A DNA stretch of 64,000 nucleotides. It comes from Tipula vernalis. Lineage: Eukaryota; Arthropoda; Insecta; Diptera; Tipulidae. The position numbers and the translations under genes are program-made. How positions within the stretch are numbered: position 1 is the first letter of the stretch; the number at the start of each line of letters is the position of its first letter. The stretch lies in assembly GCA_958295665.1 (NCBI GenBank), contig OY282560.1, positions 264,354,641 through 264,418,640 on the forward strand. Reading direction: 5' to 3'. The notes beneath the pieces are model-generated. The model worked only from the letters and a program-made list of their open reading frames with translations, searched no databases and had not been told where the DNA came from. Positions 11,750 to 24,447 of this stretch are shown piece after piece.

Positions 11750-11883
11750 CTGTTATAATGATGGAACGTTGTATGCCTCCACCACCCAGGGATTTCACGG
11801 CCGATCATGCATTTTATTATATCCTTCATGATTCAAATACTGTTTATTTCTCGGGCCGCGTGAACATTCCGATCGTCAATTAA
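11750..11883 (+). CDS. Serpin alternative terminal exon B4 (duplicate of A4)
   Basis: Acceptor ATTTTTATTTTACAG, then CT and 43 codons to TAA. It starts VIMMERCMPPPPRD, so Ala at the putative P2 of A4 is Glu here, and P1 remains Arg. The core FTADHAFYYILHDSN and VYFSGRVNIPIVN are conserved. Two residues are missing from the turn before the last strand, through a 6-nt in-frame difference from C4. AATAAA is at 11949-11954. It lies in the copy of block B that was later duplicated to give C4. The frame, splice site and poly(A) signal are all intact. Confidence 0.88.
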
Positions 11884-12283
11884 ATGCAACGTTAATTTTT
11901 TTTTGTATTTATTTATTTAACTTTTTTATATGAAATTTTAAAACTAAAAATAAAGTACATATTTAAAAACAAATATTTTAAGGAGTTTGTAATTTCAAAT
12001 TTACATTAGATATAGAAACTTTCACTTTTCTCTATATTATCGTCAGGATTATTAAGCTATCCGTACATTTAAAAAATATGAAAGGCTTTAAAAATTAGGT
12101 AAGGTACTTACAAGCTGATAAACTTAATCGTTGTAGAATATAGCTGAACTAATACGGGATTTGGAAGTGACGTATTTGTTCATTCTAAAGAGGTATAAAA
12201 GAACAAAATATCACAAAATATAATTAGAAACCGTGGCCAGCACATATAGGACAAACAAATAGGGCATATAACAGGGTTATAGC

Positions 12284-13294
12284 CAGCGATGGTGAGGTCG
12301 ACAGTGACATGTCAATTATTCAATTGTCGACGTGTCCACAATTGTCATTGTCGACGTCTCGATTTAAAACAACAAAATGTCATCAATGTCGAATATGTCA
12401 ACAATGTCAACAATACAATTTTTTTCGATATTCAAATGTCTTTCATTGAATTTTAATTTAATTTCATAGAACATAGAAATAAAAGATTATATACGAGTAT
12501 ACTCTATTTCTTATTTCAAATTTTTTGTTTATTTTTATTTCAGATAAAAAAATAAAAATTATTGCACTGCATCTGCAACTGCAATTAAAACAATTCAGTC
12601 TTACAGTAATGTAGTAAACATAATGTACTATATTATACTTTTTTAAAGTTCTTTTTACAATATTAATTGAAAATAAAATAATAAAACTAATCTAATAGTC
12701 ACCTGACTCATTTTTATCCAATAATTTTAAAGACCATTACATATGGATTAGTTTTTTAGACTTCTCGAAAATCAGAAGGTTTCTATTTAACGAGTGTACA
12801 AACAACCAATTTGAAAAAAGTCTCTCAATTGGCCCAGATGAAACGGGTATTTTCAAAAGTTGAATAGCCAAACGTGCCAGATTTGGAAATTTGAGTTTTG
12901 CTGCTTTCCAGTAACATACTGGATCGTTTATATTTTTAGTTTTTTGCATACATATTTAAAAATGCTGATCTATCTTCCTCATATTCTGTCCATTATTTAA
13001 TGCCGTATCCATCCAATTCAATAATGAATTCAGCAACAGACGATCGCTGATCTTTGGATAATCAAGAATTGCAGTAATATGGGTGTAAATAGTATGATGT
13101 TAGAGCATAAATATTAAGCGCCATATTTTTTCGATTTTACCGATTTTTGTTTTGTTTTTTACTGTTGACGAATTGTCGACGTTGTCGACGAATTGATGAC
13201 TTTGTCGACATAGATGACGCTGAAATCTTATTGTCTACGCATTTTCGACTCGTCAACGTCGACAATAATAGATGACGCGTCATCAAACATCCCT
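12284..13294 (-). mobile_element. hAT transposon remnant (block B)
   Basis: The minus-strand frame at 12737-12949 encodes the end of a hAT transposase: LLKIPVSSGPIERLFSNW matches the I-P-x-S-S-x-x-x-E-R-x-F-S signature of the hAT dimerisation domain. The outer ends are imperfect inverted repeats (CAGCGATG at the left, CATCCCTG at the right) followed by GTCGAC-rich subterminal motifs (for example TTGTCGACGTTGTCGACGAA). The rest of the transposase is deleted, so the element is not autonomous. No clean 8-bp target duplication remains. Confidence 0.75.
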
Positions 13295-13804
13295 GCTACT
13301 AACAAGGCTTAGCTGTTATTTGGAATGATAAAATAAGATTTAGAAGTAAGAACGCGATATCCAGAAAGTGGCCAGTGAATCTTTAAGAACTTTTAGTTCA
13401 GTTCAGCTGAAGGAAATGAACGCAAACTGAATGATATTTCAGAATTAACAAAACTTTCACTGCACACTTTTCTTAAAAATAATAAATTTTGCTAATCACA
13501 TTACAATTTTAATACTTATTTGTCAGTTGTTAGGGATTTGGTGGCCAATATGTCAAATATTGTGTAAGAAGTTAAGAGTAAAAAAGTTTTAATTAAAAGT
13601 TATAAATTATTTATATAACTTTCTGGGCAATCAAAAGGGAATCTGGTAAATCCAAATATTTTATCACTGAACAGCGTTTTTCGTATTTGCTTCTGAACAA
13701 CTTCATTGACGTTGCTGTTCTGCGGAACATTAAGGGGAATTAATATTCATTTATAAGGGGAATTCTTAAGGAGAAACTCTTTTTTTTTAATCTATCTTTG
13801 CAAT

Positions 13805-14003
13805 CTTTTCTGGGTTCAAGGCACTCAACTCTTACCCAGTACGCTTTTAACGTCCTACCTTACGCAGTAATTAGCCAAATCGAGGACATACGGCTGCTTC
13901 ATGCCAGCCTATAGCGCTGACAAGAAAGATGGGTCGGCCGATGAATTCTTCACTCTCAACAAAGGGTCATAGTTGTGCTCATCGTCATCATCGATCGTAA
14001 TCA
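13805..14003 (-). mobile_element. SINE tail fragment (block B)
   Basis: Orthologous copy of the 5615-5825 fragment, headless and in reverse orientation, ending at the right limit of similarity between blocks A and B. Confidence 0.7.
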
Positions 14004-14032
14004 GATTTGATTGATTGATTGATTAGGATGTA

Positions 14033-14700
14033 CGGCCAAGCATTATACTAGGAACTCCCGGGCTCCCGGGCACACACCATACACCCGTTTACATATAACA
14101 AACCCGAAGGATAGGATATTATTATTAGTTGGGACAGACTCGACCCGGTTACAGACACCTAAGCGATCGATAGTTAGTAAAATTGTTAGTAAATATATAG
14201 TAAAAATAATTAGCACGCAGGACAACACAATTTCTAAACTACATCTTATTCACTACTTATTGATCCTGAAGAGTTGATTCATGCTAAAATTTAATTCTGA
14301 AACTCCGGATTAATTCTAATCCCTTTCATAATAATTAACTCTGGAACTATGTTATGTTCTGAAAATTGAATTATTACATATAAAAATTCTAAAATAATGT
14401 TTAAACATTTCAAATTACTAAGCTACGATTTAAATTCACAGCGTTGTTTCATTATTTACAGTTATCATGCAGCTAATTAATTAATTGTTTAAATAATGCA
14501 ACTTGATCGATTGATTGATTTAGTTAGTACCACCAAGACTAAGGAAGTTCCCCGGATACGCCGGGCCCACCGTACACCCTTTTACGAAAAATAAAATCAA
14601 GGCAAGGGAAAGGAATATTAGTAATAAAGAATTAAACGGGTTCTAGACACTTAAGTAGTTGATAGTTACCTAGTAAATGTGTTAGTAATAAATATAGTAA
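14033..14700. repeat. Dispersed repeat family with GATTGATTGATT and ACACCCGTTTACAT motifs
   Basis: Two related units (from 14033 and from 14505) share GATTGATT, a GC-rich CCGGGC(C/T)C palindrome-like block, a TACACCC(G/T)TTTA motif, and a TAGTTAGTAAA(T/A) tail. The block C copies are at about 19766-20440. More distant relatives lie at 38998-39400 and 63510-63960. The class of element is unknown to me. Confidence 0.6.
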
Positions 14701-16320
14701 AATAAGTTAGTACAGGACAATACAACCTAACTACACAAGTTCAATTTTTGCTTCTCAATGTCTTTTGAGGCCAATTCCAACTAAACAAACAATTCGGATC
14801 AAATTGATATTAAAGGTAGTTATTATTATTTACTGTATACTACATTCTTTTTCTCCACAATTTTTCCACCGGCGGTTGAGGGAGGTGGCGAGTTTTCATT
14901 CCATCATCAACATTTTCCCATGCAGTCCCCCAAATTTGTCTTTTTCATAGCAAATCTTGCTTGACATTGTTGTGGCAGTTATTTCGTCTATTCTTTTCTC
15001 GTCTACTCGGCCCCTATGAACATTATTCTTTAGTAAAGCAACACCAGTAATGTTACCCGTAACCAAAATTAAATGACAAGATGCTACTAAGTTCCTACAA
15101 AATGAGGTTCGAGCTGAAATGCTTATAAATTTAGATTAAGAAGACAAAAAATCCCGATGTCTCGTTAGGTTGTGGAAAAAAACAAACTTAAAAATTAACC
15201 CATTATTACTAAGCATTTCTTCGTAATTAACAGAATTTAAGTTATATGAGCAAAATTATGGCATTCGATTTACACCTATCCCTTTTTACTTAAGTGCTTG
15301 ATTAATTAATTAAGTTTATTATTGAAATGAAACAAAATTAAAAAATTAAAAATTCCTGCACTGAAATAAGATTTGTAAAACCTAATTAATACAAACAAAA
15401 TAAAATTCAAAAATATAACACAAATAAAGAAATTAGTCAGTAAATTTACTAGATTAGAAAAAAGAAAGCTTCACAAATTTTCACACTATACAATATTCAC
15501 AAAATATAACTTGTGGAAGGAATTTTGTAACTTTAAAAATATTATTTTGAAATTATCGTATATCGTACAAAACAAAATTATATTTTACTCTAATTTGAGA
15601 AAATTTTCCCTTCTACTAATGAAGGAAATTATCACATACGTGAAAGAATTATCAATCAAAAAGCGAAAATCACGGCGAATATAGGACAGCTTCAAACAGG
15701 GTAGTAATATTAGAACAATAAATTTACTATATTTTCAATTAAATTATTATACCCTTTTTTATATAAAATTAAAATGATTATGATTTAATTAAAAACGTTT
15801 TGATGATGCACGTTGTTTAACAATAGAATTAACTTAACCTTCCCCCTTAACATAAGCCCATAAATTTAGTTATAATAAATAAATGATAAACAATCAGGAT
15901 AATTAAATTCTAAAAGATTTAATAATAAGTATATACTGCAACCTAAACTCTGTTTAATTAATTAATTTAATTAAAAAACATTTTTATTTCCAAGTTTATT
16001 ATTTATAAAATTTAATGTAATTTTGATATTGTTTATGTTACGTTGCGTTAAAAATTGATCAAGCACAAATCAAGCATTACCGCATAGAAAGATGTCATTC
16101 TCATCACTTAATTTTTTTGCAAAACGTTATTAAAATGAAAATAGAATGAAATTTTAATTCTTATGTGGACGAAGGAAAATTATTTTATTAAATAATGAGT
16201 TGAAAATTTTTTGATCTAAAAAATCTGAAACCTGTTTCTTATTTCAGATCCACCAAATCGATCTGATTTCAGATTTCAAAATCTGCTCGATCTACGGATT
16301 TAAATAAGAAACACAGCATT
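14700..16320. other. AT-rich spacer after block B
   Basis: TTAATTAA-rich sequence with several short open frames; the 88-codon frame at 21247-21513 in block C is broken by a stop in the equivalent here. No homology recognised. The last 251 bp are unique to the junction between the tandem copies. Confidence 0.5.
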
Positions 16321-17482
16321 AGTAGTCGTATTAAAAAAATCTAAATAATTTTTCATATGCATAAAGTAAGCGAAAAAATATAACTATCACAAGAGTTATA
16401 CAACGATTACTTTGAATACGTTATAATCCAATTAAAAAATTCATAAAATTGTGCGTTTTATTAGTAAAAAAAATTATGAAATTGCAAAGTTAAAGTGAAA
16501 TGATATCAAAATAACAAACAAATTCAAATATCAGATTAATTTCGTCTCTGAATTTTCGTGTTTCCTAATTCTTACTCGTATATAGTATACAGCAAACGTG
16601 AGCTCTTTCAAAACCAAACTATCAAATAGTTCAATAGAGAATTAGAAGTAGCTTTCACCAATCTTTCGAAATGAACATCGAACCCGCTTCGGTTCAAACA
16701 TTTTCAGTGAAACCCGAACCCGGGCCCGGACCCAAAACTTGATGGGTTCGATTCAACCGGGTTCACAAAGAATCGCATATTGTATTTAACTTAATGTTAT
16801 ACACATAAATGTTCTGCAACAATTTAGACTTCCGGCTTATATTTGAACCCAGCAGGAAACAATATGCAATATATGCAGTTTTGGAAGCTTGGGAACTGTT
16901 TTAGTAGAAGTTTCAATTTCTAATAAGGGGTTTACATGCTTATTTAGAAAGGTTTAAATTATTTGGATTTAAATTTACGACGGGACCGGTTCAGAAACAC
17001 CAGTCACAAAAAAACTTATATGAAAGCTTTACTTTGGTTTCTGAAACTTCAATTCTACTTTGCTTACTGCTTTCACATCACATAAATGCCAAAAATCAAA
17101 ATAAAATTAAGCCTGTTTAGAAGACGCATTTTAAATAACTATTCATCAATCGTTACAAATAAGCAAAACTTATTGGGAAAAATAATTAAAGACATAAAAA
17201 AAACGAAATTGAAACCGTCTATAGCTACTACTCGCGAGTATACCAGCAGAAAATTCCGCTCTTTTCTTTTTTTAAATGATGCTCAGTTTTTAAATGAACA
17301 GAAGAGTTGTAACTCGTCTCTTCAGAGGTGATTATTAGATGAATGAATGCAACTATCAATATATGGGTTGGCCGATTAAATGTTTTCAAAATATGTAATC
17401 CTATTAATTTACCCATATTTATTCTAGAAAAACTATTTACTAATTTTGATTGTGTTTCTCTTCATTCATTTTTATTTTACAG

Positions 17483-17622
17483 CTGTTATAATGATGGCAC
17501 AATGTATGCCTCCACCACCCAAGGATTTCACGGCCGATCATGCATTTTATTATATCCTTCATGATTCAAATGCTGGTACTGTTTACTTCTCGGGCCGCGT
17601 GAACATTCCGATCGTCAATTAA
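17483..17622 (+). CDS. Serpin alternative terminal exon C4 (second duplicate of A4)
   Basis: Acceptor TTTTTATTTTACAG, then CT and 45 codons to TAA. The loop reads VIMMAQCMPPPPKD. The Arg that I take as P1 in A4 and B4 is Gln (CGT to CAA, two substitutions), and a second Arg is Lys. The core FTADHAFYYILHDSN and VYFSGRVNIPIVN are unchanged. AATAAA is at 17688-17693. The flanks of C4 and B4 are almost identical over 5.4 kb, so several replacements packed into a few loop codons stand out. If P1 is indeed Gln, this isoform should not inhibit trypsin-like proteases. The placement of P1 is inferred from alignment by eye. Confidence 0.88.
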
Positions 17623-18022
17623 ATGCAACGTTAATTTTTTTTTGTATTTATTTATTTAACTTTTTTATATGAAATTTTAAAACTAAAAATAAAGTACATA
17701 TTTAAAAACAAATATTTTAAGGAGTTTGTAATTTCAAATTTACATTAGATATAGAAACTTTCACTTTTCTCTATATTATCGTCAGGATTATTAAGCTATC
17801 CGTACATTTAAAAAATATGAAAGGCTTTAAAAATTAGGTAAGGTACTTACAAGCTGATAAACTTAATCGTTGTAGAATATAGCTGAACTAATACGGGATT
17901 TGGAAGTGACGTATTTGTTCATTCTAAAGAGGTATAAAAGAACAAAATATCACAAAATATAATTAGAAACCGTGGCCAGCACATATAGGACAAACAAATA
18001 GGGCATATAACAGGGTTATAGC

Positions 18023-19034
18023 CAGCGATGGTGAGGTCGACAGTGACATGTCAATTATTCAATTGTCGACGTGTCCACAATTGTCATTGTCGACGTCTCG
18101 ATTTAAAACAACAAAATGTCATCAATGTCGAATATGTCAACAATGTCAACAATACAATTTTTTTCGATATTCAAATGTCTTTCATTGAATTTTAATTTAA
18201 TTTCATAGAACATAGAAATAAAAGATTATATACGAGTATACTCTATTTCTTATTTCAAATTTTTTGTTTAATTTTATTTCAGATAAAAAAATAAAAATTA
18301 TTGTACTGCATCTGCAACTGCAATTAAAACAATTCAGTCTTACAGTAATGTAGTAAACATAATGTACTATATTATACTTTTTTAAAGTTCTTTTAACAAT
18401 ATAAATTGAAAATAAAATAATAAAACTAATCTAATAGTCACCTGACTCATTTTTATCCAATAATTTTAAAGACCATAACATATGAATTAGTTTTTTAGAC
18501 TTCTCGAAAGTCAGAAGGTTTCTATTTAACGAGTGTACAAACAACCAATTTGAAAAAAGTCTCTCAATTGGCGCAGATGAAACCGGTATTTTCAAAAGTT
18601 GAATAGCCAAACGTGCCAGATTTGGAAATTTTAGTTTTGCTGCTTTCCAGTAACATACTGGATCGTTTATATTTTTAGTTTTTTGCATACATATTTAAAA
18701 ATGCTGATCTATCTTCCTCATATTCTGTCCATTATTTAATGCCGTATCCATCAAATTCAATAATGAATTCAGCAACAGACGATCGCTGATCTTTGGATAA
18801 TCAAGAACTGCAGTAATATGGGTGTAAATAGTATGATGTTAGAGCATAAATATTAAGCGCCATATTTTTTCGATTTTACCGATTTTTGTTTTGTTTTTTA
18901 CTGTTGACGAATTGTCGACGTTGTCGACGAATTGATGACTTTGTCGACATAGATGACGCTGAAATCTTATTGTCTACGCATTTTCGACTCGTCAACGTCG
19001 ACAATAATAGATGACGCGTCATCAAACATCCCTG
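18023..19034 (-). mobile_element. hAT transposon remnant (block C)
   Basis: Duplicate of the element at 12284. The C-terminal frame (18431-18688) reads LLKIPVSSAPIERLFSNW and stays open 15 codons further than in B. It moved here by segmental duplication and not by transposition, because the flanks match too. Confidence 0.75.
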
Positions 19035-19543
19035 CTACTAACAAGGCTTAGCTGTTATTTGGAATGATAAAATAAGATTTAGAAGTAAGAACGCGATATC
19101 CAGAAAGTGGCCAGTGAATCTTTAAGAACTTTTAGTTCAGTTCAGCTGAAGGAAATGAACGCAAACTGAATGATATTTCAGAATTAACAAAACTTTCACT
19201 GCACACTTTTCTTAAAAATAATAAATTTTGCTAATCACATTACAATTTTAATACTTATTTGTCAGTTGTTAGGGGTTTGGTGGCCAATATGTCAAATATT
19301 GTGTAAGAAGTAAAGAGTAAAAAAGTTTTAATTAAAAGTTATAAATTATTTATATAACTTTCTGGGCAATCAAAAGGGAATCTGGTAAATCCAAATATTT
19401 TATCACTGAACAGCGTTTTTCGTATTTGCTTCTGAACAACTTCATTGACGTTGCTGTTCTGCGGAACATTAAGGGGAATTAATATTCATTTATAAGGGGA
19501 ATTCTTAAGGAAAAACTCTTTTTTTTTAATCTATCTTTGCAAT

Positions 19544-19742
19544 CTTTTCTGGGTTCAAGGCACTCAACTCTTACCCAGTACGCTTTTAACGTCCTACCTT
19601 ACGCAGTAATTAGCCAAATCGAGGACATACGGCTGCTTCATGCCAGCCTATAGCGCTGACAAGAAAGATGGGTCGGCCGATGAATTCTTCACTCTCAACA
19701 AAGGGTCATAGTTGTGCTCATCGTCATCATCGATCGTAATCA
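19544..19742 (-). mobile_element. SINE tail fragment (block C)
   Basis: Copy of 13805-14003 carried by the tandem duplication. Confidence 0.7.
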
Positions 19743-21994
19743 GATTTGATTGATTGATTGATTAGGATGTACGGCCAAGCATTATACTAGGAACTCCCGC
19801 GCTCCCGGGCACACACCATACACCCGTTTACATATAACAAACCCGAAGGATAGGATATTATTATTAGTTGGGACAGACTCGACCCGGTTACAGACACCTA
19901 AGCGATCGATAGTTAGTAAAATTGTTAGTAAATATATAGTAAAAATAATTAGCACGCAGGACAACACAATTTCTAAACTACATCTTATTCACTACTTATT
20001 GATCCTGAAGAGTTGATTCATGCTAAAATGTAATTCTGAAACTCCGGATTAATTCTAATCCCTTTCATAATAATTAACTCTGGAACTATGTTATGTTCTG
20101 AAAATTGAATTATTACATATAAAAATTCTAAAATAATGTTTAAACATTTCAAATTACTAAGCTACGATTTAAATTCACAGCGTTGTTTCATTATTTACAG
20201 TTATCATGTAGCTAATTAATTAATTGTTTAAATAATGCAACTTGATCGATTGATTGATTTAGTTAGTACCACCAAGACTAAGCAAGTTCCCCGGATACGC
20301 CGGGCCCACCGTACACCCTTTTACGAAAAATAAAATCAAGGGAAGGGAAAGGAATATTAGTAATAAAGAATTAAACGGGTTCTAGACACTTAAGTAGTTG
20401 ATAGTTAGTAAATGTGTTAGTAATAAATATAGTAAAATAAGTTAGTACAGGACAACACAACCTAACTACACAAGTTCAATTTTTGCTTCTCAGTGTCTTT
20501 TGAGGCCAGTTCCAACTAAACAAACAATTTGGATCAAATTGATATTAAAGGTAGTTATTATTATTTACTGTATACTACATTCTTTTTCTCCACAATTTTT
20601 TCCACCGGCGGTTGAGGGAGGTGGCGAGTTTTCATTCCATCATCATCATTTTCCCATGCGGTCCCCCAAATTTGTCTTTTTCATAGCAAATCTTGCTTGA
20701 CATTGTTGTGGCAGTTATTTCGTCTATTCTTTTCTCGTCTACTCGGCCCCTATGAACATTATTCTTTAGTAAAGCAACACCAGTAATGTTACCCGTAACC
20801 AAAATTAAATGACAAGATGCTACTAAGTTCCTACAAAATGAGGTTCGAGCTGAAATGCTTATAAATTTAGATTAAGAAGACAAAAAATCCCGATGTCTCG
20901 TTAGGTTGTGGAAAAAAACAAACTTAAAAATTAACCCATTATTACTAAGCATTTCTTCGTAATTAACAGAATTTAAGTTATATGAGCAAAATTATGGCAT
21001 TCGATTTACACCTATCCCTTTTTACTAAAGTGCTTGATTAATTAATTAAGTTTATTATTGAAATGAAACAAAATTAAAAAATTAAAAATTCCTGCACTGA
21101 AATAAGATTTGTAAAACCTAATTAATACAAACAAAATAAAATTCAAAAATATAACACAAATAAAGAAATTAGTCAGTAAATTTACTAGATTAGAAAAAAG
21201 AAAGCTTCACAAATTTTCACACTATACAATATTCACAAAATATAACTTGTGGAAGGAATTTTGTAACTTTAAAAATATTATTTTGAAATTATCGTATATC
21301 GTACAAAACAAAATTATATTTTACTCTAATTTGAGAAAATTTTCCCTTCTACTAATGAAGGAAATTATCACATACGTGAAAGAATTATCAATCAAAAAGC
21401 GAAAATCACGGCGAATATATGACAGCTTCAAACAGGGTAGTAATATTAGAACAATAAATTTACTATATTTTCAATTAAATTATTATACCCTTTTTTATAT
21501 AAAATTAAAATGATTATGATTTAATTAAAAGCGTTTTGATGATGCACGTTGTTTAACAATAGAATTAACTTAACCTTCCCCCTTAACATAAGCCCATAAA
21601 TTTAGTTATAATAAATAAATGATAAACAATCAGGATAATTAAATTCTAAAAGATTTAATAATAAGTATATACTGCAACCTAAACTCTGTTTAATTAATTA
21701 ATTTAATTAAAAAACATTTGTATTTGTTTATTATTTATAAAATTTAATGTAATTTTGATATTGTTTATGTTACGTTGCGTTAAAAATTGATCAAGCACAA
21801 ATAATTTTGTTAAATGCTGTATATGAGTTATTCTCGAATTGGGCTCGAACATATTCGTTAATATGTGGTATAAGAATCCCATTCGAATAAAACCCACACA
21901 CCTACGTATATTTCATTTTCTATAGTATCTACATTATATGCATATAATGAGCATCACAATGCCTCGAGAATACAAGGAATGAAACTAGTACCAG

Positions 21995-22441
21995 GTTTCC
22001 ATCGTCAATAGTATAATAGCAAAATAGTAAAATACTATTATACTATTTTTCCTTATCGTGTTTCCATCACTTGGTGTGAAGTTAAAATCGTTTTAAATTT
22101 TTGTATTGGAACTTGGATGCAATTCATTATTTTGATAGCGGAAAATTATTAAAACCATGCATATTTATAATAACTTGATGAATATTACTTGAATTAATAG
22201 ATAAAACATTAAAAACACACTACGATCGCAGCCTAAAAAAATTTAATTTGAAAAGGTACTCAAACAAACCTATACACTGCCATGTTAGCACTGTTAAAAT
22301 TTCAATTTGCTACCTATTATATTTTTGATAGCTAGTATAATGAAATATTATAATAAACTATTATACTATCAACTTCGGGTTTCCATCGTCATAGTATTAT
22401 AGTATAATACTATTATGCTATTATACTATGACGATGGAAAC
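21995..22441. mobile_element. Inverted-repeat (MITE-like) element, GTTTCCATCGTC ends
   Basis: The left end GTTTCCATCGTCAATAGTAT and the right end, whose reverse complement starts GTTTCCATCGTCATAGTATA, form TIRs of about 32 bp. An internal copy of the end at 22379 makes 22379-22441 a near-perfect palindrome rich in TAGTATAATA. No coding capacity. Confidence 0.75.
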
Positions 22442-23169
22442 TCGGAATAAAATTATATATAAAAGGAATACCAATACAATGGCATTGATAATACTACTAG
22501 CCACCAACACATACAAAGGAAATATATAAATTCATATTATCTTACAAGTGCGTAGCAGGGGATATAACAAAGGGTATGCGTATTCTCTATAACACCTATA
22601 CACAATACACTCATGGAAAACAAAGCCCAATTATATATATATATATATATATATAGATTTATTCAAAATGCTAATTATCCAAACAAAAAATCATACCAAT
22701 ATTCCTGTTCTATGTAACAATATTCAGGAATATATTTGTGTCAATTGTACATAAAATAAAACACAAGAACACATTCAAGTAAGCGTAAAAAGAAAAAAAG
22801 AGATGAAAATTAACTACGTATATCAAATTAAGTTAAAATCAATTTTAATACGATCCCATTATTAGATTTTAGTAATTAAATTCCATGTACAACCACACAA
22901 AAGTTAAAATCTGCACTTAATCAAGAAATGAAGAATTTTGATTTCTTTAGCTATAAATATAAAACATTGCCTGATAAATGCATCCCGGGTAGAATTGCAT
23001 TTTAGAATTTTTTAGAATTAAAATTAAAATGTATATACATATGTATATAAATAAATACTTCACACTAACAACACATAAATAAAAAATAAAAATAAAATAA
23101 AATTAAATTTTGAAGAGGAAAGACAAAACACATCTATCCTCTTTGAATGTTCGCTCTCACCCCCGTCAT
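22442..23169. other. AT-rich spacer
   Basis: Contains an (AT)n run at 22632-22655 and GTATATACATATGTATATAA-type simple sequence near 23030. No gene seen. Confidence 0.5.
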
Positions 23170-23245
23170 GGCCGATCGTAATCAGATGATGAAAAATCCC
23201 TCTATCGGGGTTCGAACCCGGTACATCCCCGGGCTTGAATAACTG
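23170..23245 (-). mobile_element. SINE head fragment
   Basis: The reverse strand shows the same B box (GGTTCGAACCC on that strand) followed by the CATCTGATTACGATCGGCC body start seen in the first SINE. It is truncated on both sides. Confidence 0.6.
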
Positions 23246-23254
23246 CTTTGATCA

Positions 23255-23790
23255 GTTCTTGTGGCGATGAAAATGCTAAATTGACTTCATAAATTTGTCT
23301 CCCGATTCAGGTCTGGGCTGTAAGCGGGCCAACACAGTACTAGAACATCCACACCCTTAAGGTATTCTTTTACAACATTTGCGACGTAGAAACGGGATGA
23401 TGCGCCACCCTGTTGGAATACTTAGCATTCTTTTCCGTACATCTTCTTAATTTAGACTCCGTTGTCACTCCGTTTTTCAACAAACACCAGTGGAAAACAA
23501 TATTTCTCATAGAAATAATGTGTTAATTTTTCTAGAGAATGTGAAATCTTCACAAGGATACCAATGATTTGCATTTCTCAATCTAGCTTTTTTCTTGTAC
23601 CCTTCTGAAACACCGTAAACTTTGCGGTTTTTTAAAGGTTTCCATTCTAGGTCCTTTGCCATTATGTTATGAACAGATCCATATCACATGAGGAGATCAG
23701 CTGTCTTACTTCGTATTCGTTTCTTAACAATTTCAATCACTGAATTTGTTCTTTCGGAGTGCGGTCAGCAGTATGGCGCATGAGGGGGAC
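23255..23790 (-). pseudogene. Degenerate Tc1/IS630-type transposase fragment
   Basis: The minus strand in broken frames reads EKYCFPLVFVEKRSDNGV, then VFQQGGASSRFYVANVV, then LCWPAYSPDLN. These correspond to the second catalytic block (usually Q-D-x-A-P-x-H) and third block (W-P-x-x-S-P-D-L-N) of the IS630-Tc1-mariner superfamily. The second catalytic Asp is Gly. Several stops occur. It is an inactive relic; the family within the superfamily is not clear. Confidence 0.6.
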
Positions 23791-24447
23791 CTGTTCTTAT
23801 TTAATGAATTATACGCCATTAATTAATATATACCACACCACTCCGCAGGTATAGCGTTTTATATTTTATAAATTTAATTTACACAGTATGAATAAATAAA
23901 TTTCACAACTTGCATTCAGATATAAATGTTGAAAAGGTATTCACGTTTGTAAATTATTAAGAAATTTATTTTATCTATTCACGTTTTTTAAATTGTTGAT
24001 AAATTTATTTTATCGTTGGTACTTTTTTGTTTTGTCACTTATTCCGTTTTATTAATAAAAATCGAAATTGGCACAGAAATTAAATTCGTTGAGCGGGACG
24101 TGTGACGCCTGACGGCCAGAAAAATATGGAGAGCGAATGTATCTGTTTTAAGATGGCTACCAAAAAAAAGTAAAAAATGAAAAACGAAAAATTGAAGACA
24201 AATAACAAACTTCGTGATTGATAAATTGTGTGTTGGGTGGCACAATGTATGCTGTAATATTCTGTGTTTGAGAATATTGTGCGATGGGGTTATTGATAAT
24301 GTCGGAACCATAATTATGGTAGTGTGGAAACAATAAATTAAATTGCAAATTTGAATAATTTTTTGTTGAACGCTACAACGTTTTGCGGTCATTGAATGAA
24401 AGATTTACCGTACATCTTTTGATGGTACAGTGCAGAAACCTATTATT

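Larger units (their letters stand above)
8644..14003 (+). repeat. Duplication block B (exons B1-B4)
   Basis: A direct copy of block A in the same order and orientation. It contains a 1-kb hAT remnant (12284-13294) that replaces about 0.1 kb present in A at about 4666-4747. Its distal part was copied again as block C. Confidence 0.8.
10593..16069 (+). repeat. Tandem duplication, left copy (B distal part)
   Basis: Near-identical to 16321-21801 at an offset of 5728-5739. The sequence before AGTAGTTGTATTAAAAAAAT and after TTGATCAAGCACAAAT is not shared, which fixes the limits. An 81-codon open frame inside it (11353-11598) differs at only two codons from its partner at 17086, so divergence is around one percent. 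It includes exon B4, the hAT remnant and the SINE tail. Confidence 0.9.
16321..21801 (+). repeat. Tandem duplication, right copy (block C, exon C4)
   Basis: The partner of 10593-16069, separated from it by 251 bp of unrelated AT-rich sequence. It carries exon C4, the hAT remnant at 18023-19034 and the SINE tail at 19544-19742, but not copies of exons 1-3. Confidence 0.9.

Noticed and set aside
24039..24392. 117-codon minus-strand open frame
   Set aside because: No recognisable domain, no splice or promoter context, His/Ile/Phe-rich composition; judged chance.
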